Notes: generated from the sequence alone by a model not told the origin. A stretch of DNA of 64,000 nt from an uncultured Pontibacter sp. (GCF_947499215.1 NZ_CANMNI010000002.1:744001-808000); one strand, 5' to 3'; positions 26,745 to 34,765 are shown, counted from the first letter of the stretch. A program made the numbers and translations.

Positions 26745-27383
26745 TTATTCTTCTTCAGTAATTTGCTTGTAGTCGTTGATCATCTTGTGTCCTTTGAGCG
26801 TGGCAATCCCGAGCATAAAGTACTCGAGGCTGGCCGTCTGCACATGCAGCAACTCAAATTGGAAGCGCGGGAAAAGGGTTTCATCAAAAGGCACCTCGAT
26901 TTGGGCAAGGCGAAGGCGGGCGATCACCTCTACGTCTAGGTCTTGACGGAACAGGCCTTCAGAGATGCCACGCTCGAGGTTATCCTTTATCCGGTGAAGG
27001 AAGTCATGGCTCTTGTACTCCTGCCACTTTTGCCAAGCATTGGCATGGTACTTCTGCAGGTCGTAGAAAATGCCGGGGTGAATGCTGGCGAAGACCCGGC
27101 GCGTGGTCTTCATGATCGCGAAAAGCTCTTCGATGGCATTGGGCGCCTCTTGCTTGCATCGCTCACAGTCCGCATCCACTGAGGTCAGGTAAGAGTTGAT
27201 CGCCCAAAACACAATCTCGTCTTTGTTGCTGAACCACTTGTAAATGGTCTTCTTCGACATGGAAAGGTGCTGGGCAATGTCGTCCATAGAGGAACCCTTG
27301 ATGCCACGGCGACAGAAAAGCTTAAATGCCTCTGCTGCGATCCTGTCTTTTACCGATGGTTGTACTGTCGTTTCCATTTTCAT
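26745..27383 (-). CDS. TetR-family transcriptional regulator of the efflux operon
   Basis: The 212-residue protein has a TetR DNA-binding domain: KDRIAAEAFKLFCRRGIKGSSMDDIAQHLSMSKKTIYKWFSNKDEIV (10-57), with the recognition helix SKKTIYKWF. The C-terminal ligand domain is diverse, as usual, and includes two cysteines (DCERCKQEAP) that might sense metals or thiol-reactive compounds. It is the first gene of the pump operon and probably represses it through the palindrome at 27402-27431. ATG 27377 is an alternative start two codons later. Confidence 0.88.
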   Translation of the reverse strand: MKMETTVQPSVKDRIAAEAFKLFCRRGIKGSSMDDIAQHLSMSKKTIYKWFSNKDEIVFWAINSYLTSVDADCERCKQEAPNAIEELFAIMKTTRRVFASIHPGIFYDLQKYHANAWQKWQEYKSHDFLHRIKDNLERGISEGLFRQDLDVEVIARLRLAQIEVPFDETLFPRFQFELLHVQTASLEYFMLGIATLKGHKMINDYKQITEEE

Positions 27384-27393
27384 AATTCCGGGG

Positions 27394-27431
27394 CAAAACT
27401 ACGGAAACGTTTTTTATCCCGAAAGTTTCCG
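27394..27431 (-). promoter_or_regulatory. Promoter and candidate TetR operator of the efflux operon
   Basis: On the minus strand TAGTTTTG (27401 to 27394) is a perfect TAnnTTTG -7 box, 11 bases before the TetR start. Directly upstream is an inverted repeat with 7-base arms CGGAAAC (27402-27408) and GTTTCCG (27425-27431), separated by 16 bases and thus filling the space between the -7 and -33 boxes. Its position suits a repressor site. Confidence 0.6.
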
Positions 27432-27646
27432 CAAGTGTTTAACAGAATTATTTAGTAAATGTTCAGACTTTCAGGGCGAGTTAAAATCTGCCTCAAGTGT
27501 GGCAAATTTGACAGGTTTTTGTAAGGGAGAAAAACAAATTAGACGAACAGGGCAAAAGCTGATTCAGACGCTTGCATTTTGACTTCAAACAGCTAAAACC
27601 ATATCCATAATCAGATAAATTCAAATATTTACATAGGGATAAGCGA

Positions 27647-28390
27647 TCAAATGCCCAGCACACCTCGCAAGCGGGTATAGCCGCTCTTGCTCAGAGGAAT
27701 GCGCTCGCCGTTGCGCAGCAGGGCCACATGGCTGTCTTTCTCAAAGGGCTCAATGCGCGTGAGCTGCGACAGGGCCATTATATATGAGCGATGCACCCGC
27801 ACGAACTGCTTTGGATCCAGTGCTTTTTCATAATAGCCCATGGTTTTCTTCTTTAGGAACACGCCGTCTCGGGTATGGATCTTCACATAGTCATCGTAGG
27901 CTTCTAGGTATAGCACATCTCCTACAGGTATAATCCGGATGTTGTTGCCTGCCCTCACCACAATGCGGTGCTGCTCTTCAGGTTGTTTGCCAGTAGCTTC
28001 GTCCAGCGCGGCGCTTGCAGGTATAGCCTTTGCCACTGTCTGGCTCTGCAACCACTTGCGTATGGCCGCATCAAAGCGCTCCTTGCTGAAGGGCTTGAGC
28101 AAATAATCCACGGCATTGGCCTCAAAAGCTTTGATAGCATACTCGTCGAATGCGGTGGTGAAGATAACGCCGGGCGCCTGTTCCACCAGCTCCAGCATCT
28201 CGAAGCCATTGATCTTGGGCATCTGGATGTCGAGGAAGATCAAGTCGGGCTGGTGCTGCATGATGGCCTTTACGCCCTCGAAACCGTCGCCGCACTCCTG
28301 CACCACCTCCAGTTCGGGGTATGCTTGCAGGTACTCGGCCACAATGCTGCGGGCCAGTGGCTCATCATCTATTATCAGGCATTTTTTCAT
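27647..28390 (-). CDS. LytTR-family response regulator
   Basis: The 247-residue protein has a receiver domain starting MKKCLIIDDEPLA with the phospho-acceptor Asp54 in LIFLDIQMPKING, and a C-terminal LytTR DNA-binding domain (about 145-247) with YLEAYDDYVKIHTRDG and FVRVHRSYIM. I chose ATG 28390; an upstream ATG at 28465 lies deep in the kinase gene and gives a non-homologous N-terminus. It overlaps the end of the kinase gene by 26 bases and is its partner. Confidence 0.92.
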   Translation of the reverse strand: MKKCLIIDDEPLARSIVAEYLQAYPELEVVQECGDGFEGVKAIMQHQPDLIFLDIQMPKINGFEMLELVEQAPGVIFTTAFDEYAIKAFEANAVDYLLKPFSKERFDAAIRKWLQSQTVAKAIPASAALDEATGKQPEEQHRIVVRAGNNIRIIPVGDVLYLEAYDDYVKIHTRDGVFLKKKTMGYYEKALDPKQFVRVHRSYIMALSQLTRIEPFEKDSHVALLRNGERIPLSKSGYTRLRGVLGI

Positions 28391-29423
28391 AGTGCTGGGG
28401 TATCTGGATGGTGGTAGTGAACTGATGGTCTTGTTGTGAGGTGCGCAGCAGATCCTGTCTGGCATAGAGCAGGTATAGCCTGCGCTGAATCGAGTCGAGC
28501 CCGAAGCCGGTGCCTTTGCGGGGCTGGCTCGTGGCGGGGTCGTAAGGGTTTTGAGTGGTGATGGTCAGGTAGCCGTCAGCGGCAGTGGCTTTTACTTTGA
28601 TGGCCGTCTCCCCTACTGTATCGTAGAGCCCAAACTTGATGGCGTTCTCCACGACCGGCTGCAGCAACAAAACAGGCAGCTTCATGTTTTGGCTCTCCTC
28701 TGTGGCCTCTACCTCTACCTGCAGCCTGTGCCCGAAGCGCACCTTCTCAATGTCAAGGTAAAGCTGCAGTTGCTTCAGTTCCTCACCTAGCGGCACCAGT
28801 TGGTTGTTGTCCTTGCGCAGGGTGCCGCGCAGAAAATCCGAAAGCTGTTGTACCATCGTGCGGGCCTGTTCGGGCCTGCTCACCGCCAATGCGCTGATGG
28901 AGTTGAGGCTGTTGAACAAAAAGTGCGGCTGCAGTTGCTGGCGCAGGTTGTAGAGCTCGGCTTCGCGGGCCAGCTTTTCGGTGGCGGCTTTGCGCTTCTC
29001 GGCCTCCTGCAGCTCACGGGTATAGAACCAGAGCCACGTCAGGAGGAGCATCAACAGCAGCATCAGCCAGTTAAAAGCCACCCGAACGGCTAGGGTACTG
29101 TTCACGAAACTCAGGTAAGGCGCATTACTTTCGAACAGGGTATGGGCGCTCCAGTAGAAGATGGTGGCGCTTATACCTGCCAGCCCGAGGCTCCAGCCCA
29201 ACAGGTAGCCTGCCTGCCGTAAGCTAGGTTGGTAGTAGCGCAGACCCGTGCCCATGGCATAGCCACCAATGGCCAGAACCAAATTGGTAAGCAAAGCATC
29301 CGTTACAGTGATGCGCCACCCGAAGCCCGTCGGCCACAGTACCAGTGCCTGTACCAAGGACCAGAGCAAAGCCCAGCCGAGGTATAGCAGCCCCAAGCGT
29401 ACCTGTGACGCCACCCCCTCCAT
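28365..29423 (-). CDS. LytS-type sensor histidine kinase
   Basis: The 352-residue protein has four membrane helices (about 10-30, 40-60, 72-92, 112-133), a short coiled linker and a His_kinase domain: LRQQLQPHFLFNSLNSISAL with the phosphorylated His167, followed by an ATPase domain with LLLQPVVENAIKFG and KGTGFGLDSIQRRL. It senses an envelope signal, probably linked to the LiaF-like protein encoded just upstream, whose stop codon TAA overlaps its ATG (TAATG). Confidence 0.9.
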   Translation of the reverse strand: MEGVASQVRLGLLYLGWALLWSLVQALVLWPTGFGWRITVTDALLTNLVLAIGGYAMGTGLRYYQPSLRQAGYLLGWSLGLAGISATIFYWSAHTLFESNAPYLSFVNSTLAVRVAFNWLMLLLMLLLTWLWFYTRELQEAEKRKAATEKLAREAELYNLRQQLQPHFLFNSLNSISALAVSRPEQARTMVQQLSDFLRGTLRKDNNQLVPLGEELKQLQLYLDIEKVRFGHRLQVEVEATEESQNMKLPVLLLQPVVENAIKFGLYDTVGETAIKVKATAADGYLTITTQNPYDPATSQPRKGTGFGLDSIQRRLYLLYARQDLLRTSQQDHQFTTTIQIPQHYEKMPDNR

Positions 29424-30271
29424 TAGTAGCTCTTAATGCTTAGGCCGCCAAAAAGGGTAGTACCTTTTAGGATCAGCACCTTGTTCGGGTCGTATCCCTG
29501 TGGCAAACTAGGGCGCTTGTCGTCGATACCGCCCAGAATGGCCACCATTTCATCGGACTTGATCTGCCAGTGCGGCGGCACGATCAGAGTGGTGCCCCCA
29601 AAGATCTGGGTTGCCTCCAGCACAATTGGGTGCTGAATGTCGGCATGCATCAGGTTGAGCTCGGTGCCCCCGAAGACACTCACCACTTCGCCTCCCTTGA
29701 AGTTCTTAGAGACGATGTTTTTTTTTATGCCGCCGAGCACCGCTGTGCTGTCGATGTGGTCTTCAGGTCCACCTGCCGTGTAGCCCTGAGCTCCGTCATA
29801 GCCACTGGAGGTATAGGTTTCATTGCCGGTGTAGTCGGTATAGCCGCCGGGGTAGGCGCCATTCACAGGATCGGTGTAGTAGCCGGGGGTTTCTTCTGGC
29901 CGAGGGTTAGTGCCTGAACCAACTTGGTTTTCCCAAGGGTTGCGCTTTTTAGGTCGCACCATTAGCCATACACCTAAGCTAATAATAAGTGCAGGCCAGA
30001 AAAAACGCTTAAGACTGATATTGTCAATATAATAGTAGTCAAGCATGAAAAAGACGCCTATCACTACTAACACCAGCCAACCCGGCTTCCGGAAAGAGTT
30101 TTTAATACCCAAGAATATACCCAGCGCGATCAGGAGCATTGGCCACGAGAAGAAGCCCGGCGGAAAGAACATAATATTCAGTTTTGCGACCAATAATAGT
30201 AGGCCCACTAGAAGTAGAAAAGTACCGGCCATTTTGCCGGAACCGCCGCTTTTATAATCTTGATTTTTCAT
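29423..30271 (-). CDS. LiaF-like membrane protein (cell-envelope stress)
   Basis: The 282-residue protein has four membrane helices within the first 110 residues (DUF5668/LiaI-LiaF-TM type), a Gly/Tyr/Pro-rich cytoplasmic linker (about 118-175), and a C-terminal beta-helix-like domain with FGGTELNLMHADIQ and QIFGGTTLIVPPHWQIKSDEMVAILGGIDDKRP, the LiaF pattern of repeated 'GG' turns. In Firmicutes LiaF restrains the LiaS kinase; here it is coupled one-base overlap to a LytS kinase, so an analogous regulatory role is likely. The start is ATG 30271, as the longer frame begins with a GTG. Confidence 0.87.
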   Translation of the reverse strand: MKNQDYKSGGSGKMAGTFLLLVGLLLLVAKLNIMFFPPGFFSWPMLLIALGIFLGIKNSFRKPGWLVLVVIGVFFMLDYYYIDNISLKRFFWPALIISLGVWLMVRPKKRNPWENQVGSGTNPRPEETPGYYTDPVNGAYPGGYTDYTGNETYTSSGYDGAQGYTAGGPEDHIDSTAVLGGIKKNIVSKNFKGGEVVSVFGGTELNLMHADIQHPIVLEATQIFGGTTLIVPPHWQIKSDEMVAILGGIDDKRPSLPQGYDPNKVLILKGTTLFGGLSIKSY

Positions 30272-30488
30272 GGCTTTATTTCGCTTTAGTTTTAAGATCT
30301 GTACCAAAGGTATAGGATGGCTTGGCACAACTCAATGGCTATTAGGCTACCCCCGGACAGAAGTCGGTAAACGACCGTTTTGCGTCGGTAAAGCAAATTA
30401 GGATTTTAATTTGAAACATTTACCGACTGTGGTTTATCATCCCCCTGCCCCTTCAAAGATTAATTCTGTTAAGTTTTACCGGAAACTG

Positions 30489-30713
30489 TCCCCTAGAGGG
30501 GACTACAGGGGTGTAAAACCGGTAGCAAAAAGCTTATGCTAAATGCCAACACCCCTCTTCGAGCTTCGCTCGCAAGTTTCGAACTCACTTGTCCTCAAGG
30601 AGAGAATTTGCTAGAACAAAACGACCCTGCATTAGGAGGAGCAAGATAGGTGTTGGTTTTTTGATCGATAAATTCGTCACTGGCATTACACCCCTATAAT
30701 ACCCTCAAGGGGA
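30489..30713. repeat. MITE-like element with 28-bp terminal inverted repeats
   Basis: The left end (30489-30516) and the reverse complement of the right end (30686-30713) agree at most positions: TCCCCT-GAGGG, a short variable part, then AGGGGTGTAA. Inside, a second inverted pair CCAACACC (30546-30553) and GGTGTTGG (30649-30656) is nested. No transposase is encoded. The structure resembles a miniature inverted-repeat element, though target duplications were not established. Confidence 0.6.
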
Positions 30714-30810
30714 TAGTTTTTCCTAGATCTTTTTAGCCCTATCTTCAAATGGAGCACAAGACAGACCTTATTTATCAAATCAAAACATCCGCAGACATTT
30801 CGCAAATTAT

Positions 30811-30818
30811 TATCTTTG
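30811..30818 (+). promoter_or_regulatory. pheS promoter -7 box, very close to the start codon
   Basis: TATCTTTG is a perfect TAnnTTTG box that ends 6 bases before ATG 30825, so transcription should begin at or within a few bases of the start codon. The -33 region is not clear. Confidence 0.55.
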
Positions 30819-30824
30819 CATACT

Positions 30825-31853
30825 ATGGTTGAGAATATACAGAGAGTAGCACAAGAGATAGAGGCAGCGCAGCTTGGGAGCGCTGCCGAGTTGGAGCAAT
30901 TCAGAATCGCTTACATTGGCCGCAAAGGTGCCATCGCCGCCCTTTTCGATGACCTCAAATCAGTGGCGCCAGAGCAGCGCCGTCAGGTGGGTCAGGAACT
31001 GAATCAACTCAAGAACCGCGCACAGACCCGCTTTGATGAGGCGCAGGAGCAGTTGGCCAATGCCTCGACTGGTTCTGAAGCCGAAAACGCTTTTGACTTT
31101 ACGCTACCTCCTATACCAAATACACTTGGCACCCGCCATCCGCTTTCATTGGTGCGTGCCGAGATCGTGCGCATCTTCGAGCGCATTGGCTTCAACGTAG
31201 CCGACGGTCCGGAGATCGAGGACGACTGGCACAACTTCACGGCCCTGAACTTCCCGGAGAACCACCCAGCCCGCGAAATGCAGGATACTTTCTTCCTCAG
31301 CGAAGATCGTGACAAGCTCCTCCGTACCCATACTTCCAACGTGCAGGTGCGCTTGATGGAAAACAACCAGCCGCCGCTGCGCAGCATCATGCCCGGACGC
31401 GTGTACCGTAACGAGGCCATTTCGGCCCGTGCGCACATGGTGTTCCAGCAAGTGGAGGGCCTTTACGTAAACAAAGGCGTAAGCTTCAAAGACCTTAAAG
31501 AAACGCTTTATTACTTCGCCAAGGAGATGTTCGGGCAGGAGACCAAGATCCGCTTCCGTCCGTCATTCTTCCCCTTCACAGAGCCAAGCGCCGAGATCGA
31601 CATTTCGTGCCTCATCTGCAAAGGTGAGGGCTGCAACATCTGCAAGCAGTCCGGTTGGGTAGAGATTGGCGGCGCCGGTATGGTAGACCCGAACGTGCTC
31701 AGCAACTGCGGCATCGACCCGGAGGTATACTCCGGATTTGCTTTCGGTATGGGCATCGAGCGCATCACCATGCTCCGCTACCAGATCCGCGACCTGCGCC
31801 TGTTCACTGAAAACGACGTGCGCTTCCTTCGCCAGTTTAAAGGGGTTATTTAA
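30825..31853 (+). CDS. pheS: Phenylalanyl-tRNA synthetase alpha subunit
   Basis: The 342-residue protein has an N-terminal coiled tRNA-binding region (1-90) and a class II synthetase core: GTRHPLSLVRAEIVRIFERIGFNV, FLRTHTSNVQVRLME (motif 2 region), FHQ-type segment HMVFQQVEGL, RFRPSFFPFTEPSAEIDI, a Cys-rich ISCLICKGEGCNICKQSGWVEIGGAGMV and the closing GFAFGMGIERITMLRY (motif 3). It charges tRNA-Phe together with PheT, which is not in this window. I chose ATG 30825 over a TTG nine bases upstream, since that TTG is part of the promoter box. Confidence 0.97.
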   Translation: MVENIQRVAQEIEAAQLGSAAELEQFRIAYIGRKGAIAALFDDLKSVAPEQRRQVGQELNQLKNRAQTRFDEAQEQLANASTGSEAENAFDFTLPPIPNTLGTRHPLSLVRAEIVRIFERIGFNVADGPEIEDDWHNFTALNFPENHPAREMQDTFFLSEDRDKLLRTHTSNVQVRLMENNQPPLRSIMPGRVYRNEAISARAHMVFQQVEGLYVNKGVSFKDLKETLYYFAKEMFGQETKIRFRPSFFPFTEPSAEIDISCLICKGEGCNICKQSGWVEIGGAGMVDPNVLSNCGIDPEVYSGFAFGMGIERITMLRYQIRDLRLFTENDVRFLRQFKGVI

Positions 31854-31971
31854 TTGATGATTGTTTATGGCTGATTGTTTGGCTTCGCCAGCTTCAGCAT
31901 TCCTCACGATTAGTGAAACAGTTCTGATCTGCGGTTTTTAAACAATCAACTAACTATTAACAATCAAGACT

Positions 31972-32829
31972 ATGAACTTCGAGGATATCAAGACGATCGG
32001 TATAGTAGGTGCAGGCACGATGGGCCAAGGCATTGCGCAGATCTGTGCGCAGGCAGGGTATAAGACCATCCTGTTCGACATCAATGCGCAGGTGCTGCAG
32101 AAAGCCGAAGCCACCACCGTCAAAAACCTCGACAAGGGGATAGAACGCGGCAAACTGACGGAGGCTGACAAACAAGCTGCCTTAGAGAATTTGTCTTATA
32201 CCGGCGATACGCTGCAGCTGAGCTGCGACGTTATCATTGAAGCGGTGGTAGAACGCCTCGAAGTGAAGCAGAGCATCTTTAAAGATTTGGATGCGGTGAA
32301 CACACCGAATACCATCTTTGCTTCCAATACCTCTTCTATACCCATCACCCAGATTGCAGCCGGCATACCAAATCCAGAGCGTGTGGTGGGCATGCACTTC
32401 TTCAACCCGGCCCATATCATGAAGCTGGTGGAAGTGATCTCCGGAGCCGCCACCTCGCCGGAAGTGGCCAAAACGATCAGACAGCTGGCTTTGAAACTGG
32501 ACAAAAAACCGGTAATGGCCAAGGACTCACCGGGCTTTATCGTGAACCGGGTGGCACGTCACTTCTATGTAGAAGGGTTAAAGTTGCTGGAAGAAGGTGT
32601 GGCCGACGCAAAAGGCATTGACCGCCTCATGCAGGCCAGTGGCTTTAAGATGGGTCCCTTCGAACTGATGGACCTGATCGGCGTAGACACCAATTACTCT
32701 GTTACCTCCTCTATGTTTGAGGCTTTCCATTATGACCCGAAATTCAGACCGAGCCGCATACAGCAGCAGAAAGTGGACGCTGGCCACCATGGCCGCAAAT
32801 CCGGCAAAGGCTTTTACGATTACCAGTAA
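31972..32829 (+). CDS. 3-hydroxyacyl-CoA dehydrogenase (3-hydroxybutyryl-CoA type)
   Basis: The 285-residue single-function enzyme has the NAD motif IGIVGAGTMGQGIAQICAQAGY (9-30), SNTSSIPITQIA, the catalytic His in VVGMHFFNPAHIMKLVEVI and the C-terminal domain with DSPGFIVNRVARHFYVEGL and GPFELMDLIGVD. It oxidises (S)-3-hydroxybutyryl-CoA or longer substrates in fatty-acid oxidation or ketone-body routes. The next gene begins inside its 3' end. Confidence 0.95.
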   Translation: MNFEDIKTIGIVGAGTMGQGIAQICAQAGYKTILFDINAQVLQKAEATTVKNLDKGIERGKLTEADKQAALENLSYTGDTLQLSCDVIIEAVVERLEVKQSIFKDLDAVNTPNTIFASNTSSIPITQIAAGIPNPERVVGMHFFNPAHIMKLVEVISGAATSPEVAKTIRQLALKLDKKPVMAKDSPGFIVNRVARHFYVEGLKLLEEGVADAKGIDRLMQASGFKMGPFELMDLIGVDTNYSVTSSMFEAFHYDPKFRPSRIQQQKVDAGHHGRKSGKGFYDYQ

Positions 32830-33241
32830 GCTCCTGTGCCTGTTGGCCCTGTTGCTGCTTGCCTCCTGCAACGACAACAACCAAGGGCCGGGGATACCCA
32901 ATGTGCCGGTGAGCGAACAGATCAACGTGAACAGCCAGCTGTATCCACGCTTGCGGCAAGACGGGGGCTACGCTTATCTGGACGGAGGTTACAAAGGCAT
33001 CATCGTAGTGCGCCAGAATGCCAACCTATACCTTGCTTTTGAGCGGGCCTGTACCTACGACCCGACGGCGGCCTCACCCTGCGGCCGTGTGGAGGTTGAC
33101 CAGTCCAACCTGTTCATCATAGACTCTTGCTGCGGCTCCCAGTTTAACTTTCAGGGTGGTGTGATGACCGGGCCGGCCGTTTATGGACTTAGGCAATACC
33201 GAACCGCACTGGACGGCTCGTTGCTATACATCACAAATTAA
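32789..33241 (+). CDS. Lipoprotein with Rieske-like fold lacking histidine ligands
   Basis: The 150-residue product has a lipoprotein signal ending in LLASC (Cys27), then a small beta domain with FERACTYDP (Cys88), PCGRVEVD (Cys98), DSCCGSQFNFQGG (Cys114-Cys115) and LRQYRTALDGSLLYI at the end. The order strand-Cys-strand-CCGSxF-GPA-pL..Y matches the Rieske ferredoxin layout, but the two His ligands (CxH and CxxH) are missing, so an ordinary 2Fe-2S cluster is unlikely. It overlaps the dehydrogenase gene by 41 bases; a TTG at 32717 is the only earlier start and would add residues before the signal. Confidence 0.7.
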   Translation: MAANPAKAFTITSKLLCLLALLLLASCNDNNQGPGIPNVPVSEQINVNSQLYPRLRQDGGYAYLDGGYKGIIVVRQNANLYLAFERACTYDPTAASPCGRVEVDQSNLFIIDSCCGSQFNFQGGVMTGPAVYGLRQYRTALDGSLLYITN

Positions 33242-33301
33242 TTTTTTTAGATTGATTCCCAGAAATTTACGCTTTTAAAGAAGATTTTTTTTGGACAGGA
33301 C

Positions 33302-33332
33302 TTGCATAATCTCAAAAAGCACCGTAATATTG
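33302..33332 (+). promoter_or_regulatory. Promoter for tRNA-Asn
   Basis: TTG at 33302-33304, a 20-base spacer, and TAATATTG at 33325-33332 (one mismatch to TAnnTTTG). The mature tRNA begins 49 bases further. Confidence 0.5.
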
Positions 33333-33380
33333 CATCATAATTCAACGGCAGCACAACGCCAGCGAACATAACCGAAACAC

Positions 33381-33454
33381 TCTTCCTTAGCTCAGTCGGT
33401 TAGAGCATCTGACTGTTAATCAGAGGGTCCCTGGTTCGAGCCCAGGAGGGAGAG
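33381..33454 (+). tRNA. tRNA-Asn (anticodon GTT)
   Basis: Acceptor stem TCTTCCT/AGGGAGA, D arm with AGCTCAGTCGGTTAGAGC, anticodon stem TCTGA/TCAGA with loop CTGTTAA (GTT, Asn), T arm CCTGG/CCAGG with loop TTCGAGC, discriminator G. No encoded CCA. Confidence 0.96.
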
Positions 33455-33458
33455 CTTG

Positions 33459-33500
33459 AAAAAAGCCGCTTACAGGTAAAACTGTTAAGCGGCTTTTTTT
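33459..33500. terminator. Terminator between tRNA-Asn and the convergent permease gene
   Basis: AAAAGCCGCTTACAG pairs with CTGTTAAGCGGCTTTT with one bulged base around a short A-rich loop and ends in a T run. The A run on the left makes it work in both directions. Confidence 0.88.
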
Positions 33501-34530
33501 ATTTGCGTACCTCTTCCGCCTCTAGCACATCCTCTACATACAACTCCTGCACGATTACCATCAACACGGCCAATATCGGCGCGGCCAGCAATAGTCCTAA
33601 TGCTCCCAACAGCAGGCCAAGCAGCACTTGAAAGAACAGCAGCAAGGCTGGCGGCAGGTCAACTGTCCGTTTGAATATGATCGGGGTGAGCACGTAGCTC
33701 TCTACCATCTGGATGGCGCCATATATCAGGATTACATATAGCGCCATCTGCCCGCCTTCCATCAGGCCGATGAGCACGGCCGGCACTCCCGCCAGCCAAG
33801 GACCAATGTTGGGCACGAATGCGAAAAGAAAGGCGATGAAGGCCAATGCGAATGCCAAGGGAAGTCCTATGAGACTATAGCCAATGGCGGTGCTGACGCC
33901 AATCATGGTCATAGCCAGCAGCATGGCCACTAACCATTTCCGTAGGGTGTCATAGCATTTGTGTAGCACTTCCAGTATACGTGTTCGCTTATGGACCGGG
34001 AATAGCTTTGTCAGACCATGGGTATAAAGGCTTGGACTCGAGGCTAGGAATAGGGCTGTGATGAGCACTATCACAAAATCGGCAATAAAACCAAGCGTGG
34101 TGGAGAAGGCACCGCCAATACTGGAGATGAGGTCCTGCTGCTCTGGGATGGCACTTTTTAAATCTTCAGGCAGTGCCTTCTCAACACGCTCGCCCCAGCC
34201 CCGTTCGCCCAGCCAGTCCCGCAACTGCTCAACGGACTTAGGCAGGGCTTCACGCATCTGGCCTACCTGCTCTGTCATGGTAGGCGCTAACAACCAAAAG
34301 GCCCCCACAAGCAACCCGAAGAAGAAAATCACTGACAGCAACAGTGCTATCCACCGCTTCATTCCTGTCTTTTTTACCACCCACTCCGCCATGCCGCTGA
34401 AGAGCACGGCAAGTAGAATACCCGAAAACACCAGCAGAAAAAAGTACCCTTGGCTTATTAATAGGTAAGCGAGTAGAACGATAAGTACCGCCGCCGCAAA
34501 ACGCTTGATAAAGGTGTAGAAATCTATCAT
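33499..34530 (-). CDS. AI-2E family transporter (PerM/TqsA-like)
   Basis: The 343-residue protein has the family's layout: two N-terminal helices, a third helix near 62-82, a cytosolic or periplasmic helical insertion (about 85-135) and a second block of helices with LLGLLLGALGLLLAAPILAVLMVIVQELYVED at the end, where the G-L-L-G/APILA pattern is typical. Members include quorum-signal exporters and Na+/H+ antiporters; the substrate here is not known. Confidence 0.9.
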   Translation of the reverse strand: MIDFYTFIKRFAAAVLIVLLAYLLISQGYFFLLVFSGILLAVLFSGMAEWVVKKTGMKRWIALLLSVIFFFGLLVGAFWLLAPTMTEQVGQMREALPKSVEQLRDWLGERGWGERVEKALPEDLKSAIPEQQDLISSIGGAFSTTLGFIADFVIVLITALFLASSPSLYTHGLTKLFPVHKRTRILEVLHKCYDTLRKWLVAMLLAMTMIGVSTAIGYSLIGLPLAFALAFIAFLFAFVPNIGPWLAGVPAVLIGLMEGGQMALYVILIYGAIQMVESYVLTPIIFKRTVDLPPALLLFFQVLLGLLLGALGLLLAAPILAVLMVIVQELYVEDVLEAEEVRK

Positions 34531-34677
34531 GAAGTAATTGGTTCGTTATAAACATGAAGACATTTTCATGTGTTTACTCATCTGGAGCACCTTAGGTTAA
34601 GGAAGTTGTGTGGATACTCCTCAGCCAACCCACCCCTTACAAGCTAACCTTTTCGCCAAAAAGCAAGTATCTGATAT

Positions 34678-34697
34678 ATATGACAATATCGTCATAT
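34678..34697. promoter_or_regulatory. Palindrome of unknown role (ATATGAC-6-GTCATAT)
   Basis: Perfect 7-base arms 34678-34684 and 34691-34697 around AATATC, 68 bases upstream of the small lipoprotein gene at 34766. It has the size and symmetry of a dimeric regulator's site. The regulator is unknown. Confidence 0.4.
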
Positions 34698-34765
34698 TAG
34701 CCAGTCGGCTTTACTTCCGGAGGGATTTATAGTTGACTACGCTATAACTGATAAATCTATAAACT

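Larger units (their letters stand above)
30272..30824. other. Intergenic region holding a 225-bp inverted-repeat element
   Basis: A 550-base gap between the divergent LiaF-like gene and pheS. Most of it (30489-30713) is a palindromic repeat element, annotated separately; the last 14 bases contain the pheS promoter box. I see no coding frame. Confidence 0.6.
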
